DNA from: Egibacteraceae bacterium
GTDB lineage: Bacteria; Actinomycetota; Nitriliruptoria; Euzebyales; Egibacteraceae
Direction of reading: 5' to 3'
DNA length: 64,000 bases
Assembly: GCA_030447925.1 (NCBI GenBank)
Contig: JAUJNX010000003.1
Location: forward strand, 310,001 to 374,000
The notes under the pieces were generated by a model, which was not told where the DNA came from, did no database searches, and saw nothing but the letters and a program-made list of their open reading frames with translations. Positions 52,612 to 61,419 of this stretch are shown piece by piece (position 1 is the first letter of the stretch; each line of letters starts with the position of its first letter). The translations under genes were made by a program, and so were the position numbers.

Positions 52612-55329
52612 TCAGCGCCGGCCCGGGCGGGCCTGGGCGCGGGACAGCTTGACCCGGGCGTCGACCGCGGCGACCCCGCGCCGGCGGACGAACACCGGGT
52701 TGAGGTCCAGCTCGGCGATCTCGGGCACCTCCTCCACCAGCGCCGACACGCGGAACAGCAGCGCGCGGAGGGCGTCGACGTCCACCGGGGCCGAGCCGCG
52801 GTAGCCGGTGAGCAGCGGGTACCCGCGCAGCCCGGTGAGCATCTCGTCGACGTCGACGTCGGTCAGCGGGTGGATGCGCACCGACACGTCCTTCAGCAGC
52901 TCCACCAGCGTCCCGCCGAGACCGGTCAGCAGGATCGGCCCGAAGGTCGGGTCGTGGGTGACCCCCACGACCATCTCCACGCCGTCCCCGACCATCTCCT
53001 GGACCAGGAAGCCCGCGGCGACGAGGTCCTCCCGGCCCGTCGCGCGCAGGTCGCCGGCGATCTGGCGGACCGCGTCGGCCACCTGCTCGGGACGCGCGAG
53101 CCCCAGGCGCACGCCCCCCAGCTCGGTCTTGTGCACCGGGGCGGCGGACTTCACCGCGACGGCCGCGCCGATCTCCTCCTGGGCCGCCGCGGCCTCCTCG
53201 GGGGTGGCGACCACCCGGGTGCGCGCGGTGGTGATGCCGAAGGCGGTGAGCAGGCGCTCGGTGCGCTGGGCGTCCAGCCACGTCGACTCCCGGCCGTCCC
53301 CGGCGAGGGCCTCGGCGACGACGGCCCGGGCGGCCGGCACGTCGGCGTCGTCGACCGTGACGACGTTGCCGAGCGGCCGCGATCGCCACTCGCCGTAGCG
53401 GGCCGCATGGCCCAGGGCGCGGGCCGCGTCCTCGGGGAACCGGAACGAGGGGATGCGCGCCCGGGCGAGCTCCTCGGGGAACCCGCTCTCGGACATGAAC
53501 ACGCTGACCACCGGCAGCGGCGGCTGCCCGCGGACGCTGCGCAACTGGTTGACGTCGGCCTGCGCGGCGGCCAGCTCGCGCGCGACGTCCTCCGACCGGG
53601 TCACGACCGGCGGGACGAAGATCACGAGCAGCGCGTCCACGCCGGGGTCGTCGGCGAGCACGCGCAGCGTGCGCCCGTACGATTCCGCCGACGCCGAGGC
53701 CACCAGGTCGACGGGGTTGCGGATGGCGGCCTCGACGGGCAGGAACTCGCGGAGCCGGTCCAGGGTGCGCGCCTCGAACTCCGGCACCTCCAGGCCGTTG
53801 GACTCGCAGGCGTCGGCCGCCAGGATCCCCGGCCCGCCGCCGTTGGTGACGATCGCCACGCGGCGCCCGGCCGGGTGGGGCTGGTTGGCCAGCACCGCCG
53901 CGACGCTGAACAGCTCCTCGATGGTCTGGGTGCGGATGACGCCGGCCTGGCGGAACAGCGCCTCCACGGCGACGTCGCCCGCGGCCAGCGCGCCGGTGTG
54001 GCTGGAGGCGGCGCGCTCCCCGGCGGAGGTGCGCCCCGACTTCACCGCGGCGATCGGCTTGCTCCGCCCGACCCGCCGGGCGATGCGCCCGAACCGGCGG
54101 GGGTTCCCGAACGACTCGGTGTACATCAGGATCACGTCGGTGTCGGGGTCGGACTCCCAGTACTGGATCAGGTCGTTGGCGCTGATGTCGGCCTTGTTGC
54201 CGATCGAGGCGAAGCTGGACAGGCCCACGCCGAGGCGCTGGGCGGAGGCGAGAATCGACAGGCCCAGCGCGCCGGACTGGCTGGAGAACGCCACCCGGCC
54301 GTGGGGCGGGAAGACCTGGCTGAAGGTGCCGTTCATGCGCACCGACGGGTTGGCGTTCAGCACGCCCATGCAGTTGGGCCCGATGATGCGGATTCCGTGG
54401 GCGCGGACCGTCTCCATCAGCTGGCGCTCGCGGGCCGCGCCCTCCGGGTTGGCCTCGCTGAAGTTGGCCGAGATCACCACCGCCGCCTTGGTGCCCAGGC
54501 GGGCGGCGTCGTGGACGACCTCCTCCACCGCTTCGGCCGGCACGCAGACCACGATCAGCTCCGGCACCGTCGGGCAGTCGGCCACCGTGGCGTAGGCGGC
54601 GACCGACTGGACGTGCGCCGCGGAGCGGTTCACGGGGTAGACGGGGCCCTCGTAGCGGCCGCGCAGGAGGTTGTCGAAGACCAGCCCGCCGATGGTGCGC
54701 GGGTCCCGCGACGCCCCGATCACGGCGATCGACGCCGGCTGGAAGACCGCGCGGAGGGCGGCCACGGCCGCCTGGCGCTCCTGCTCGTCGCCGGTCTGCA
54801 GGAAGCGCTCCCCGGGGGTGGAGGAGAACGACGTCGACACGACCGACCCGATGTCGCGGAACGCCGGTGACAGGCCCGCGTCGCGGAGCATCCGCAGCAT
54901 GCGCCCGTTCTCGCGCAGCACCTCGCCCTCGAACTCGGTGACGCCGAGGGCCGCGGCGGGTTCCACCAGCGCGCGCAGCAGGGCGGTGCCGATGCCGCGC
55001 CCCTGCTCGGCGTCCTCCACCAGGATGGCGAACTCCGCCGCGCCGGGGTGCTCGGGCAGCAGGTCGAAGCGGCTGACACCGACGATGCGCCCGGCGGTCT
55101 CGGCCACCAGCGCGAAGCGGCGCTCGTAGTCGACGTCGGTGAAGTAGCGCATCTGCTCGGGGTTCATGGAGCGCGGGCCGAAGAAGCGCAGCCGGATCGT
55201 CTCCGGCGACAGCCGCGACCACATCGCCAGCATCCGGTCCAGGTCGTCGCGCCGGATCGGGCGGATGTGGACCGTCCGCCCGTCCTTCAGCCGGGCGTCG
55301 GTCGCGTAGCGCTCCAGGTCCACCGCCAT
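52612..55329 (-). CDS. GNAT / NDP-forming acyl-CoA synthetase fusion (PatZ-like)
   Basis: A 905-residue bifunctional protein. The N-terminal GNAT domain (about residues 20-175) shows VEDAEQGRGIGTALLRALVE; a CoA-binding Rossmann domain follows (ASIAVIGASRDPRTIGGLVF), then succinyl-CoA-ligase-like domains (GIRIIGPNCMGVLNANP, SSHTGALAAGD with the phospho-His) and an ATP-grasp (from about 680, KSAAPVHKTELGGVRLGL). The GNAT precedes the synthetase part, opposite to E. coli PatZ. Such fusions either acetylate proteins such as acetyl-CoA synthetase or make acyl-CoA. ATG 55329 lies 2 nt after the flavin reductase stop. Confidence 0.88.
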   Translation of the reverse strand: MAVDLERYATDARLKDGRTVHIRPIRRDDLDRMLAMWSRLSPETIRLRFFGPRSMNPEQMRYFTDVDYERRFALVAETAGRIVGVSRFDLLPEHPGAAEFAILVEDAEQGRGIGTALLRALVEPAAALGVTEFEGEVLRENGRMLRMLRDAGLSPAFRDIGSVVSTSFSSTPGERFLQTGDEQERQAAVAALRAVFQPASIAVIGASRDPRTIGGLVFDNLLRGRYEGPVYPVNRSAAHVQSVAAYATVADCPTVPELIVVCVPAEAVEEVVHDAARLGTKAAVVISANFSEANPEGAARERQLMETVRAHGIRIIGPNCMGVLNANPSVRMNGTFSQVFPPHGRVAFSSQSGALGLSILASAQRLGVGLSSFASIGNKADISANDLIQYWESDPDTDVILMYTESFGNPRRFGRIARRVGRSKPIAAVKSGRTSAGERAASSHTGALAAGDVAVEALFRQAGVIRTQTIEELFSVAAVLANQPHPAGRRVAIVTNGGGPGILAADACESNGLEVPEFEARTLDRLREFLPVEAAIRNPVDLVASASAESYGRTLRVLADDPGVDALLVIFVPPVVTRSEDVARELAAAQADVNQLRSVRGQPPLPVVSVFMSESGFPEELARARIPSFRFPEDAARALGHAARYGEWRSRPLGNVVTVDDADVPAARAVVAEALAGDGRESTWLDAQRTERLLTAFGITTARTRVVATPEEAAAAQEEIGAAVAVKSAAPVHKTELGGVRLGLARPEQVADAVRQIAGDLRATGREDLVAAGFLVQEMVGDGVEMVVGVTHDPTFGPILLTGLGGTLVELLKDVSVRIHPLTDVDVDEMLTGLRGYPLLTGYRGSAPVDVDALRALLFRVSALVEEVPEIAELDLNPVFVRRRGVAAVDARVKLSRAQARPGRR

Positions 55330-55331
55330 CC

Positions 55332-55952
55332 TCAGTCCTCCCCCGCGGTGCGCGACAGGTCGCGCCACCTGACCCGGTCCAGGCGGAAGGGATCGCCGGT
55401 GCCGGCGTACGCCGCCTTGCCCAGCCGCCCGACCGCGTCCAGCCGCTCCGGCGCGACCAGCCCGTCCTCCCAGACGCCCGCGTCCACGCTGACGTGCACG
55501 ACCTCGCCGAAGACCATGGTGCCCGTGCCGATGGTGAGCTCCAGGAGCAGCCGGCACTCCAGGGCGGCGGGCGCCGCGGCCACGCGCGGGGGCGCGACCA
55601 CCGCCGACGGTGCGGCGTCCAGCCCCGCCCAGGCGAACTCGTCCTCGCCCGGGGGGAAGTCGGTGGCGGTGAGGTTCATCGCGTCGGCCAGGTCGCGGCT
55701 GACGACGTTGACGACGAACTCCCGGGACGCGCGCACGTTGCGCAGGGTGTCCTTCTCTCCGCTGGAGGTGAAGTGCACCACGGGCGGGTCGCTGGACACG
55801 ATGTTGTAGTAGCTGTGCGGGGCGAGGTTGCGCGTGCCGTCGGGGGCCAGCGTGGCGACCCAGGCGATCGGGCGCGGGACGACCAACTGGGTCAGCAGCG
55901 CGTAGGCGTCCGCGGGGGGCAGCTCACGGGGATCCAGCTCTCTGCGGGTCAT
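55332..55952 (-). CDS. Flavin reductase-like FMN-binding protein
   Basis: A 206-residue split-barrel flavoprotein: VPRPIAWVATLAPDG at the FMN phosphate site, NLAPHSYYNIVSSDPPVVHF, and FVVNVVSRDLADAMN. It probably binds FMN and reduces it with NAD(P)H for a partner oxygenase, or is a stand-alone flavoenzyme. ATG 55952 has a TAGCCT -10 (55964-55959) ending 7 nt upstream, a leaderless start. It forms a tight two-gene operon with the GNAT/synthetase gene. Confidence 0.87.
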   Translation of the reverse strand: MTRRELDPRELPPADAYALLTQLVVPRPIAWVATLAPDGTRNLAPHSYYNIVSSDPPVVHFTSSGEKDTLRNVRASREFVVNVVSRDLADAMNLTATDFPPGEDEFAWAGLDAAPSAVVAPPRVAAAPAALECRLLLELTIGTGTMVFGEVVHVSVDAGVWEDGLVAPERLDAVGRLGKAAYAGTGDPFRLDRVRWRDLSRTAGED

Positions 55953-56031
55953 GCCTGCAGGCTAGGACGCCGGTGCGACGGGTGGATCCCGCCCTGTGGA
56001 CACCCGCCGGTGACCCCACGGGTTCGGACCC

Positions 56032-56037
56032 TAGGGT
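56032..56037 (+). promoter_or_regulatory. -10 element (TAGGGT), leaderless start
   Basis: Ends 7 nt before the ATG at 56044. Confidence 0.6.
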
Positions 56038-56043
56038 GGGGCC

Positions 56044-56457
56044 ATGTTCGGTCGCAGGGTGATGCCGGCGCGCCTGGCCGCGCCGTGGGCGGCGTTCGGG
56101 GCGCAGGCGGAGCGGGTCGAGGCGGCCCGCCGGGCGCTGCTGGGCTGCCTGCCCGTCGGCCGCGTCGACCCGGTGCCGGTGCCGGTGGGGCTCGACCTGG
56201 TCCGCGACGAGCTGCGGGCGGTCGTGTCGGACCTCGGCGCCTGGCGGGTGGCGGAGGTCGAGGACGCCTGGCAGGCGGTGCGCGCCGCCTGCGCGGAGGC
56301 CGACGCCGCGGTCGACCCGGCGCACCACGTGGCGCGCACGTCGACCGAGCTGGAGGAGCTGCTCGGGGCCGTGGGCGACGTCGTCGAGCCGCTCGACGCC
56401 TGGGGCGACGCGGAGCAGGCCTGGCTGCGCCTGCGCGAGCGCCCCCGCCGCGCCTGA
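56044..56457 (+). CDS. Hypothetical all-alpha protein
   Basis: A 137-residue protein of unknown function, predicted mostly helical and rich in Ala, Val, Asp and Glu (AEVEDAWQAVRAACAEADAA; TSTELEELLGAVGDVVEPLD). No signal peptide or membrane helix. The leaderless promoter and consistent codon bias support it as a real gene. Confidence 0.6.
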   Translation: MFGRRVMPARLAAPWAAFGAQAERVEAARRALLGCLPVGRVDPVPVPVGLDLVRDELRAVVSDLGAWRVAEVEDAWQAVRAACAEADAAVDPAHHVARTSTELEELLGAVGDVVEPLDAWGDAEQAWLRLRERPRRA

Positions 56458-56505
56458 GCCGCCCCCGCCGCGCACCCGCCCCGGCGCGCCCCGCCCGCGC
56501 GGCGG

Positions 56506-56934
56506 TCAGGTCGGGTCGACGCGGCGGCGCAGCGCCTTGCGCTCGCCGGTGCGGCGCTTGTCGTCCAGGCGCCGCCGGCGCGCCCCCGCGCCGGGGCGGG
56601 GGGGCCGCCGGGGCGGCGGGGGCGGGGCCAGGGCGTCGCGCAGGAGCGCGGCGAAGCGTGCCAGGGCGGCCTCCCGGTTGCGCGTCTGGGACCGCTCCTC
56701 GGACGCCTGGAGGACCAGCACCCCCTCGGCGGTCAGCCGCGGGGCCAGGCGCTGGAGCGCGCGGGCGCGCTGGGCCGGCGTGAGCGACGGCGACCGGGCC
56801 ACGTCGAAGCGCAGCTCGACCTTGGTGGACGTGGTGTTGACGTGCTGGCCGCCCGGCCCGCCGCTGCGGGAGAACGACAGCGCGACCTCGCCGTCGTCGA
56901 CGGCGAGGTCCGGCGTGATCCGGATCGGCGGCAC
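56506..56934 (-). CDS. arfB: Alternative ribosome-rescue factor / peptidyl-tRNA hydrolase ArfB
   Basis: A 142-residue class-I release-factor-like protein with the catalytic GGQ in RSGGPGGQHVNTTSTKVEL and a basic C-terminal tail (GARRRRLDDKRRTGERKALR) that enters the mRNA channel of stalled ribosomes. It hydrolyses peptidyl-tRNA on non-stop complexes. GTG 56934 was chosen because CATGCT (56946-56941) ends 7 nt upstream; a longer frame to 57012 overlaps the divergent promoter. Confidence 0.9.
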   Translation of the reverse strand: MPPIRITPDLAVDDGEVALSFSRSGGPGGQHVNTTSTKVELRFDVARSPSLTPAQRARALQRLAPRLTAEGVLVLQASEERSQTRNREAALARFAALLRDALAPPPPPRRPPRPGAGARRRRLDDKRRTGERKALRRRVDPT

Positions 56935-57020
56935 GCGGCCAGCATGGCACCTCCTCCCCGGGAGGGACCCGCGCGGGCGATCTCCGTCTCCGAGCGGACG
57001 ATCCTGTCGCACCCCCTCTC

Positions 57021-57026
57021 TACGCT
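57021..57026 (+). promoter_or_regulatory. -10 element (TACGCT) of the ABC exporter operon
   Basis: Predicts a transcript start near 57033, after the GTG at 57030; this decides in favour of the GTG at 57054, which has GAGAGGGGA just upstream. Confidence 0.5.
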
Positions 57027-57053
57027 GCCGTGGTCGAGAACGAGAGGGGAGCG

Positions 57054-57950
57054 GTGTCCGTGCTGGAGCTGGAGGGCCTCACCCGGCGGTTCGGGGACGT
57101 GGTCGCGCTGCGCGGGCTGTCCTTCCGCGTCGCGGAGGGTCAGATGTTCGGCTTCGTCGGCGGCAACGGGGCCGGCAAGACCACCACCATGCGCATCGTC
57201 ATGGGCGTGGACCGGGCCGACGCGGGCGAGGTGCGCTGGCGGGGCCGCGCGATCGACCCTGCGGTGCGGCGGCGCTTCGGCTACATGCCGGAGGAGCGCG
57301 GGCTGTACCCCAAGATGCGGGTGCGCGACCAGCTCGAGTACTTCGGCCAGCTGCACGGCATGGACCGGGCGGCGGCCGGCGCCTCCGCGGAGGAGTGGCT
57401 GCGCCGCTTCGGCCTGTCGGAACGGGCGCGGGACCGGGTGGAGCAGCTGTCGCTGGGCAACCAGCAGCGCGTGCAGCTCGCGGCCGCCCTGGTGCACGAA
57501 CCCGAGCTGCTCGTGCTCGACGAACCCTTCAGCGGCCTGGACCCGATCGGGGTGGACGCCCTCAGCGAGGCGCTGCTGGCCTACGCCGCCCGCGGCGTGC
57601 CGGTCGTGTTCTCCAGCCACCAGCTGGAGCTGGTGGAGCGGCTGTGCGACGCCGTCGCGATCATCGACCGGGGCCGGCTGGTGGCCAGCGGGACCGTGGA
57701 CGACCTGCGCCGCCGCGACCGCGACGTCCTGCTGCGCGTGGACGTGGCCGGCGGGCGGGCCGACTGGGCGGACGGGCTGCCCGGGGTCGCCGTCGCGGAG
57801 AAGACCGAGCACGGCCTGCTCCTGCAGGTGGAACCGGGGCGCGACGACCAGCTGATCCTCGACGCGGCCCGGCGCGCCGGCCCGGTCCGCCACTTCGGAC
57901 GCGTGGAGCCGACCCTCAGCGACCTGTACCGCGAGGCGGTGGGCCAGTGA
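57054..57950 (+). CDS. ABC transporter ATP-binding protein (NatA-like)
   Basis: A 298-residue ATPase: Walker A GGNGAGKTTTM, signature QLSLGNQQRVQLAAALV, Walker B LLVLDEPFSGLDP, and the D-loop and H-loop in VVFSSHQLEL. The C-terminal 70 residues are typical of exporters of the NatA/DrrA group. It is followed by two permeases with GTGA overlaps, a complete ABC-2 exporter operon. Confidence 0.9.
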   Translation: MSVLELEGLTRRFGDVVALRGLSFRVAEGQMFGFVGGNGAGKTTTMRIVMGVDRADAGEVRWRGRAIDPAVRRRFGYMPEERGLYPKMRVRDQLEYFGQLHGMDRAAAGASAEEWLRRFGLSERARDRVEQLSLGNQQRVQLAAALVHEPELLVLDEPFSGLDPIGVDALSEALLAYAARGVPVVFSSHQLELVERLCDAVAIIDRGRLVASGTVDDLRRRDRDVLLRVDVAGGRADWADGLPGVAVAEKTEHGLLLQVEPGRDDQLILDAARRAGPVRHFGRVEPTLSDLYREAVGQ

Positions 57951-59119
57951 GGGAGATCCTGCTCGTCGCCCGCCGGGAGTTCGTCGAGCGCGGGCGCGAC
58001 CGCACCTTCCTGATCACCAACCTCGTGCTCCTGCTGCTGCTGGTGGGCGGGGCCGCGGCCCCCGTGCTGCTGGGCGGGGAGGAGGAGCCCTTCCGGATCG
58101 CGGCGGTCGGACCGGAGGCGCAGGCCGTGCTGGCCGCCGCCGAGCAGCAGCAGGACGCCTTCGGCGTCGACCTCGACGTGCGCCAGGTCGCCGACCGCCC
58201 GGCGGCGGACGCCGCGGTGCGCGGCGAGGACCTGGACGCCGTCCTCGCGGGCCCGGCGACCGTGCTGGTGCGCGAGGACCTGCCCCAGGGGATCGAGTCC
58301 CTGGTGGCCGCCGCCGCTCAGGGGGTCGCCCTGCGCGACGCGCTGGCCGCCGCCGGCGTGGCGCCGGACGCCCTCGCGACCCTGACCGCCCCGCCGGACC
58401 TGGACGTGCAGGCCCTCGACGGCGACGGCGACGGCGGGATCGGGGTCGCGGCCCTGGTCGCCTTCGCCGCCGCGCTCCTGCTCTACGGCCTGCTGCTCCT
58501 GCTCGGCCAGTTCATCGCCCAGGGCATCGTGGAGGAGAAGAGCTCCCGGGTGATCGAGGTGCTGGTCAGCTCGATCCGCCCGGTCCAGCTGCTGGGCGGC
58601 AAGGTCCTCGGGCTGGGGGCGCTCGGGTTCCTCCAGCTGATCGTGCTCGCCGTCGTCGGGGTCGTGGCGGCGGTCGTGCTGGGCGGGATCGACCTGCCGC
58701 CGGGGACGCTGACGGCCGTGGCGCTGTCGCTGGCCTGGTTCGTCCTGGGCTACGCCCAGTACGCCAGCCTGTTCGCCACTGTCGGCGCGGTCGCGTCGCG
58801 GGTCGAGGAGCTGCAGGGCAGCCTCCTGCTCGCCTACGTCCCGGTGATCGCGGCGTTCTTCGCCGCGCAGACCGCGCTCACCGACCCCGACGGGCCGGTC
58901 GCGCGGGTCACCGCCCTGCTGCCGTTCACCGCGCCGATGGTCCAGCCGATCCGCACCGGCGCCGGGGTGGCGCCGGGATGGGAGCCGCCGCTGGCCATCG
59001 CGGTCAGCCTCGTGACCGCCGTCGCCCTGGTCCCGGTCGCGGCGCGGTTCTACTCGGGCGGGGTGCTGCAGGTGCGCCGCAAGGTCGGGTTCGCCACGGC
59101 CTGGCGGGCGGCGCGGTGA
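57947..59119 (+). CDS. ABC-2 type permease 1 (NatB-like)
   Basis: A 390-residue permease: N-terminal helix (LITNLVLLLLLVGGAAAPVL), a large extracytoplasmic domain (about residues 45-165), and five C-terminal helices with the ABC-2 motif GIVEEKSSRVIEVLVSSIRP. It overlaps its neighbours by GTGA on both sides. With permease 2 it probably forms a heterodimer exporting a lipid, ion or drug. Confidence 0.87.
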   Translation: MREILLVARREFVERGRDRTFLITNLVLLLLLVGGAAAPVLLGGEEEPFRIAAVGPEAQAVLAAAEQQQDAFGVDLDVRQVADRPAADAAVRGEDLDAVLAGPATVLVREDLPQGIESLVAAAAQGVALRDALAAAGVAPDALATLTAPPDLDVQALDGDGDGGIGVAALVAFAAALLLYGLLLLLGQFIAQGIVEEKSSRVIEVLVSSIRPVQLLGGKVLGLGALGFLQLIVLAVVGVVAAVVLGGIDLPPGTLTAVALSLAWFVLGYAQYASLFATVGAVASRVEELQGSLLLAYVPVIAAFFAAQTALTDPDGPVARVTALLPFTAPMVQPIRTGAGVAPGWEPPLAIAVSLVTAVALVPVAARFYSGGVLQVRRKVGFATAWRAAR

Positions 59120-60330
59120 GCGGGGGGCAGGTGGCCCAGGCGCAGCTGTCGGGGGCGCGGGCGATCGGCCTGGTCGCGCGGCGGGAGATCACCGAGCGGG
59201 TGCGGGACCGGTCCTTCGTGGTCGGGATCGTCTTCACGGTGCTGTTCATCGCGGCGTTCGTCCTCGGCCCGCGCCTGCTCGGCTTCGGCGACCCGGAGGA
59301 GTACACCCTCGGGGTCGTGGACGACGAGGGCGCCGCGCTGGCCGCGGCCGCGGCGGCGGCCGCGGCGCGGGGCGACGAGGTCGTCGTCGACGTCGAGCGG
59401 TTCGACGGCCCGGCGGCCGGCGAGGCCGCGGTGCGCGACGGCGACGTGATCGCGCTGGTGACCGCCGGCGAGCTGCTGGTGGACGAGGAGCTCCCGCCCG
59501 AGCTCGGCGCCCTGGTGCAGGGGGCCAGCGGCCAGGTGCGCGCGGTGGAGGAGCTCGGCCGGGCCGGGGTGCCCGCGGCCGAGGCGGTGGCGCTGCTCAA
59601 CCCCGACCCGCTGCCGGTCCGCGCCCTCGACCCGCCGCCCGAGGGCGGCGGGCGGGCGGCCGGCTCGGGCGTCGCCTTCTTCGTCCTGTTCGTGCTCTAC
59701 GGACAGATCTTTGGCTACGGCATCGCCGTGGCCAGCGGCATCGTCGAGGAGAAGTCGACCCGGGTGGTGGAGGTCGTCCTCGCGTCGATCCGCCCGGTGC
59801 ACCTGCTGGCCGGCAAGGTGCTGGGGATCGGGGTGGTCGGGCTGCTGCAGCTGATCACCATCGCCGTGGTCGGGGTGGCGCTGGTGGCCGCGACCGGCGC
59901 GGTGGACCTGCCGCCGGGGACCTTCTCAGCGGTCAGCCTGGCCATCGCCTGGTTCCTGCTCGGCTACGCCTTCTACGCGTGCGCCTTCGCGGTGGTCGGC
60001 GCCCTGGTGTCGCGCCAGGAGGAGCTGCAGAACGCCAGCACCCCGCTGACGCTGGTCGTGTTCGCGGCGCTCGGCCTGTCGTCCGCGGCGATCGCGGACC
60101 CGTCCTCGCTGCTCGCGCGCGTCGGGTCGTTCCTGCCGCCGACCGCGCCGCTGGTGATGCCGATGCGGATGACCCTGGGGGCGGTGGAGGCGTGGGAGGT
60201 CCTGGTGGCCGTCGCCCTGATGGTCGTCGCGATCGCCGCGGTCGTGCTGCTCGCCGCGCGGGTCTATCAGGCCGGCGCGCTGCGGACCGGCCAGCGCATC
60301 CGGCTGCGCCAGGCGCTGGACACGCCGTAG
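59116..60330 (+). CDS. ABC-2 type permease 2 (NatB-like)
   Basis: A 404-residue paralogue of permease 1 with the same layout and the motif GIVEEKSTRVVEVVLASIRP followed by VHLLAGKVLGIGVVGLLQLI. The two appear to stem from a gene duplication. The operon ends 35 bp before an IS481-type insertion. Confidence 0.87.
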   Translation: MSGGQVAQAQLSGARAIGLVARREITERVRDRSFVVGIVFTVLFIAAFVLGPRLLGFGDPEEYTLGVVDDEGAALAAAAAAAAARGDEVVVDVERFDGPAAGEAAVRDGDVIALVTAGELLVDEELPPELGALVQGASGQVRAVEELGRAGVPAAEAVALLNPDPLPVRALDPPPEGGGRAAGSGVAFFVLFVLYGQIFGYGIAVASGIVEEKSTRVVEVVLASIRPVHLLAGKVLGIGVVGLLQLITIAVVGVALVAATGAVDLPPGTFSAVSLAIAWFLLGYAFYACAFAVVGALVSRQEELQNASTPLTLVVFAALGLSSAAIADPSSLLARVGSFLPPTAPLVMPMRMTLGAVEAWEVLVAVALMVVAIAAVVLLAARVYQAGALRTGQRIRLRQALDTP

Positions 60331-60370
60331 CCCATCGGGGCGTGGTCGGCGCGGGGCGGTCGCGGCTAGG

Positions 60371-61404
60371 TGTAGTTCCTCGGGAGATTGCAGACGAGGT
60401 GAGAGCCTCCCGCCTGGTTCTTCTCACGGTTCCGGGCAAGGAGGCTCTCGTGGCGCATCGTAGTCACCCGCGTGCGGTGTTGACCGTGGCTGCCCGCAGG
60501 TTGTTGGTGGACAGGGTCCGCCGGCAGGGCTGGGCACCTGCGGTAGCGGCCGAGGCGCTGGGCTGTTCGCGGGCGACGGCATACAAGTGGCTGGCCCGCT
60601 ACGACGCCGAGGGCGACGCCGGGTTGGCCGACCGCTCGTGCCGGCCGCACCACAGCCCCGGGCGGCTGTCGCCACAGCGGGAGCAGGCGATCCTTGACCG
60701 GCGCGCCGCGACGCTGGAAGGGCCCCACCGGATCGGCTGGGCGTTGGGCGAAGCCCGCTCCACGGTGCACCGGGTACTACGCCGTCACGGCATGCCGCGG
60801 CTGGCCGACATCGACCGGCCCACCCGCACGGTAGTGCGCTACCAGCGCGACAGCCCCGGCGAGCTGGTCCACGTCGACGTCAAAAAGCAAGGGCGTATCC
60901 CTGATGGCGGCGGCTGGCAGGCGCTGGGCCGCCAGGTCGGCCGCCGCAACCGCAGCGGCGTCGGATTTGACTACCTGCACAGCGCGGTGGACGACCACAG
61001 CCGCGTCGCCTACATCGAGGCGCACCCCGACGAGCGCAAAGACACCGCCGCCGGGTTCTTCGCCCGGGCGATCGCCTGGTTCGCCGCCCATGGCATCACC
61101 GTCCAGCAGGTCATGACCGACAACGCCATGGCCTACCGCTCGGCGGCCGTCGCCGGCGTCCTGACCGCCCACGACGTCCAGCACCTGCGCACCCGCGCCT
61201 ACCGCCCCCAGACCAACGGCAAGGTCGAGCGGCTCAACCTCACCCTCAAGCACGAATGGGCCTACGCCACCGCCTACACCAGCAACCAGGACCGCCTCGA
61301 CGACCTGGACCGCTGGCTGCACCACTACAACTGGCACCGACCCCACATGGCCCACCAAGGAGGCACACCCATGTCAGCCGTCAACAACCTCCCGGCGAAG
61401 CACA
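60371..61404 (+). mobile_element. IS481-family insertion sequence, intact, with 6-bp target duplication
   Basis: The 1034-bp element begins TGTAGTTCCTCGGGAG and ends, read inward from 61404, TGTGCTTCGCCGGGAG; the terminal 20 bp match at 15 positions. It is flanked by GCTAGG on both sides (60365-60370 and 61405-61410), a direct target duplication of the N-CTAG-N form known for IS481. One transposase gene with intact catalytic residues fills it. Both ends and the duplication are undamaged, so insertion is probably recent. Confidence 0.9.
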
Positions 61405-61409
61405 GCTAG
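60450..61409 (+). CDS. IS481-family DDE transposase
   Basis: A 319-residue transposase: N-terminal HTH (VAAEALGCSRATAYKWLARY) and an RNase-H-like integrase core with the DDE residues in LVHVDVKKQGRI, VMTDNAMAY and NGKVERLNLTLKHEW. AGGAGG lies 5 nt before the GTG at 60450. The TAG stop at 61407-61409 is outside the element, within the duplicated target GCTAGG, so each insertion site supplies the stop codon. Confidence 0.93.
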   Translation: MAHRSHPRAVLTVAARRLLVDRVRRQGWAPAVAAEALGCSRATAYKWLARYDAEGDAGLADRSCRPHHSPGRLSPQREQAILDRRAATLEGPHRIGWALGEARSTVHRVLRRHGMPRLADIDRPTRTVVRYQRDSPGELVHVDVKKQGRIPDGGGWQALGRQVGRRNRSGVGFDYLHSAVDDHSRVAYIEAHPDERKDTAAGFFARAIAWFAAHGITVQQVMTDNAMAYRSAAVAGVLTAHDVQHLRTRAYRPQTNGKVERLNLTLKHEWAYATAYTSNQDRLDDLDRWLHHYNWHRPHMAHQGGTPMSAVNNLPAKHS

Positions 61410-61412
61410 GCT
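61407..61412 (+). promoter_or_regulatory. -10 element (TAGGCT) rebuilt at IS boundary
   Basis: TAGGCT ends 8 nt before ATG 61420. Its first four bases belong to the target duplication, so the hexamer survived insertion, but the original -35 side is now about 1 kb away at 60364 and below. Confidence 0.65.
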
Positions 61413-61419
61413 CGCGGGC

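Noticed and set aside
57030-57053. GTG at 57030 as start of the ABC ATPase
   Set aside because: The TACGCT -10 would start transcription after it, and GTG 57054 has a purine-rich ribosome site and gives the usual N-terminus.
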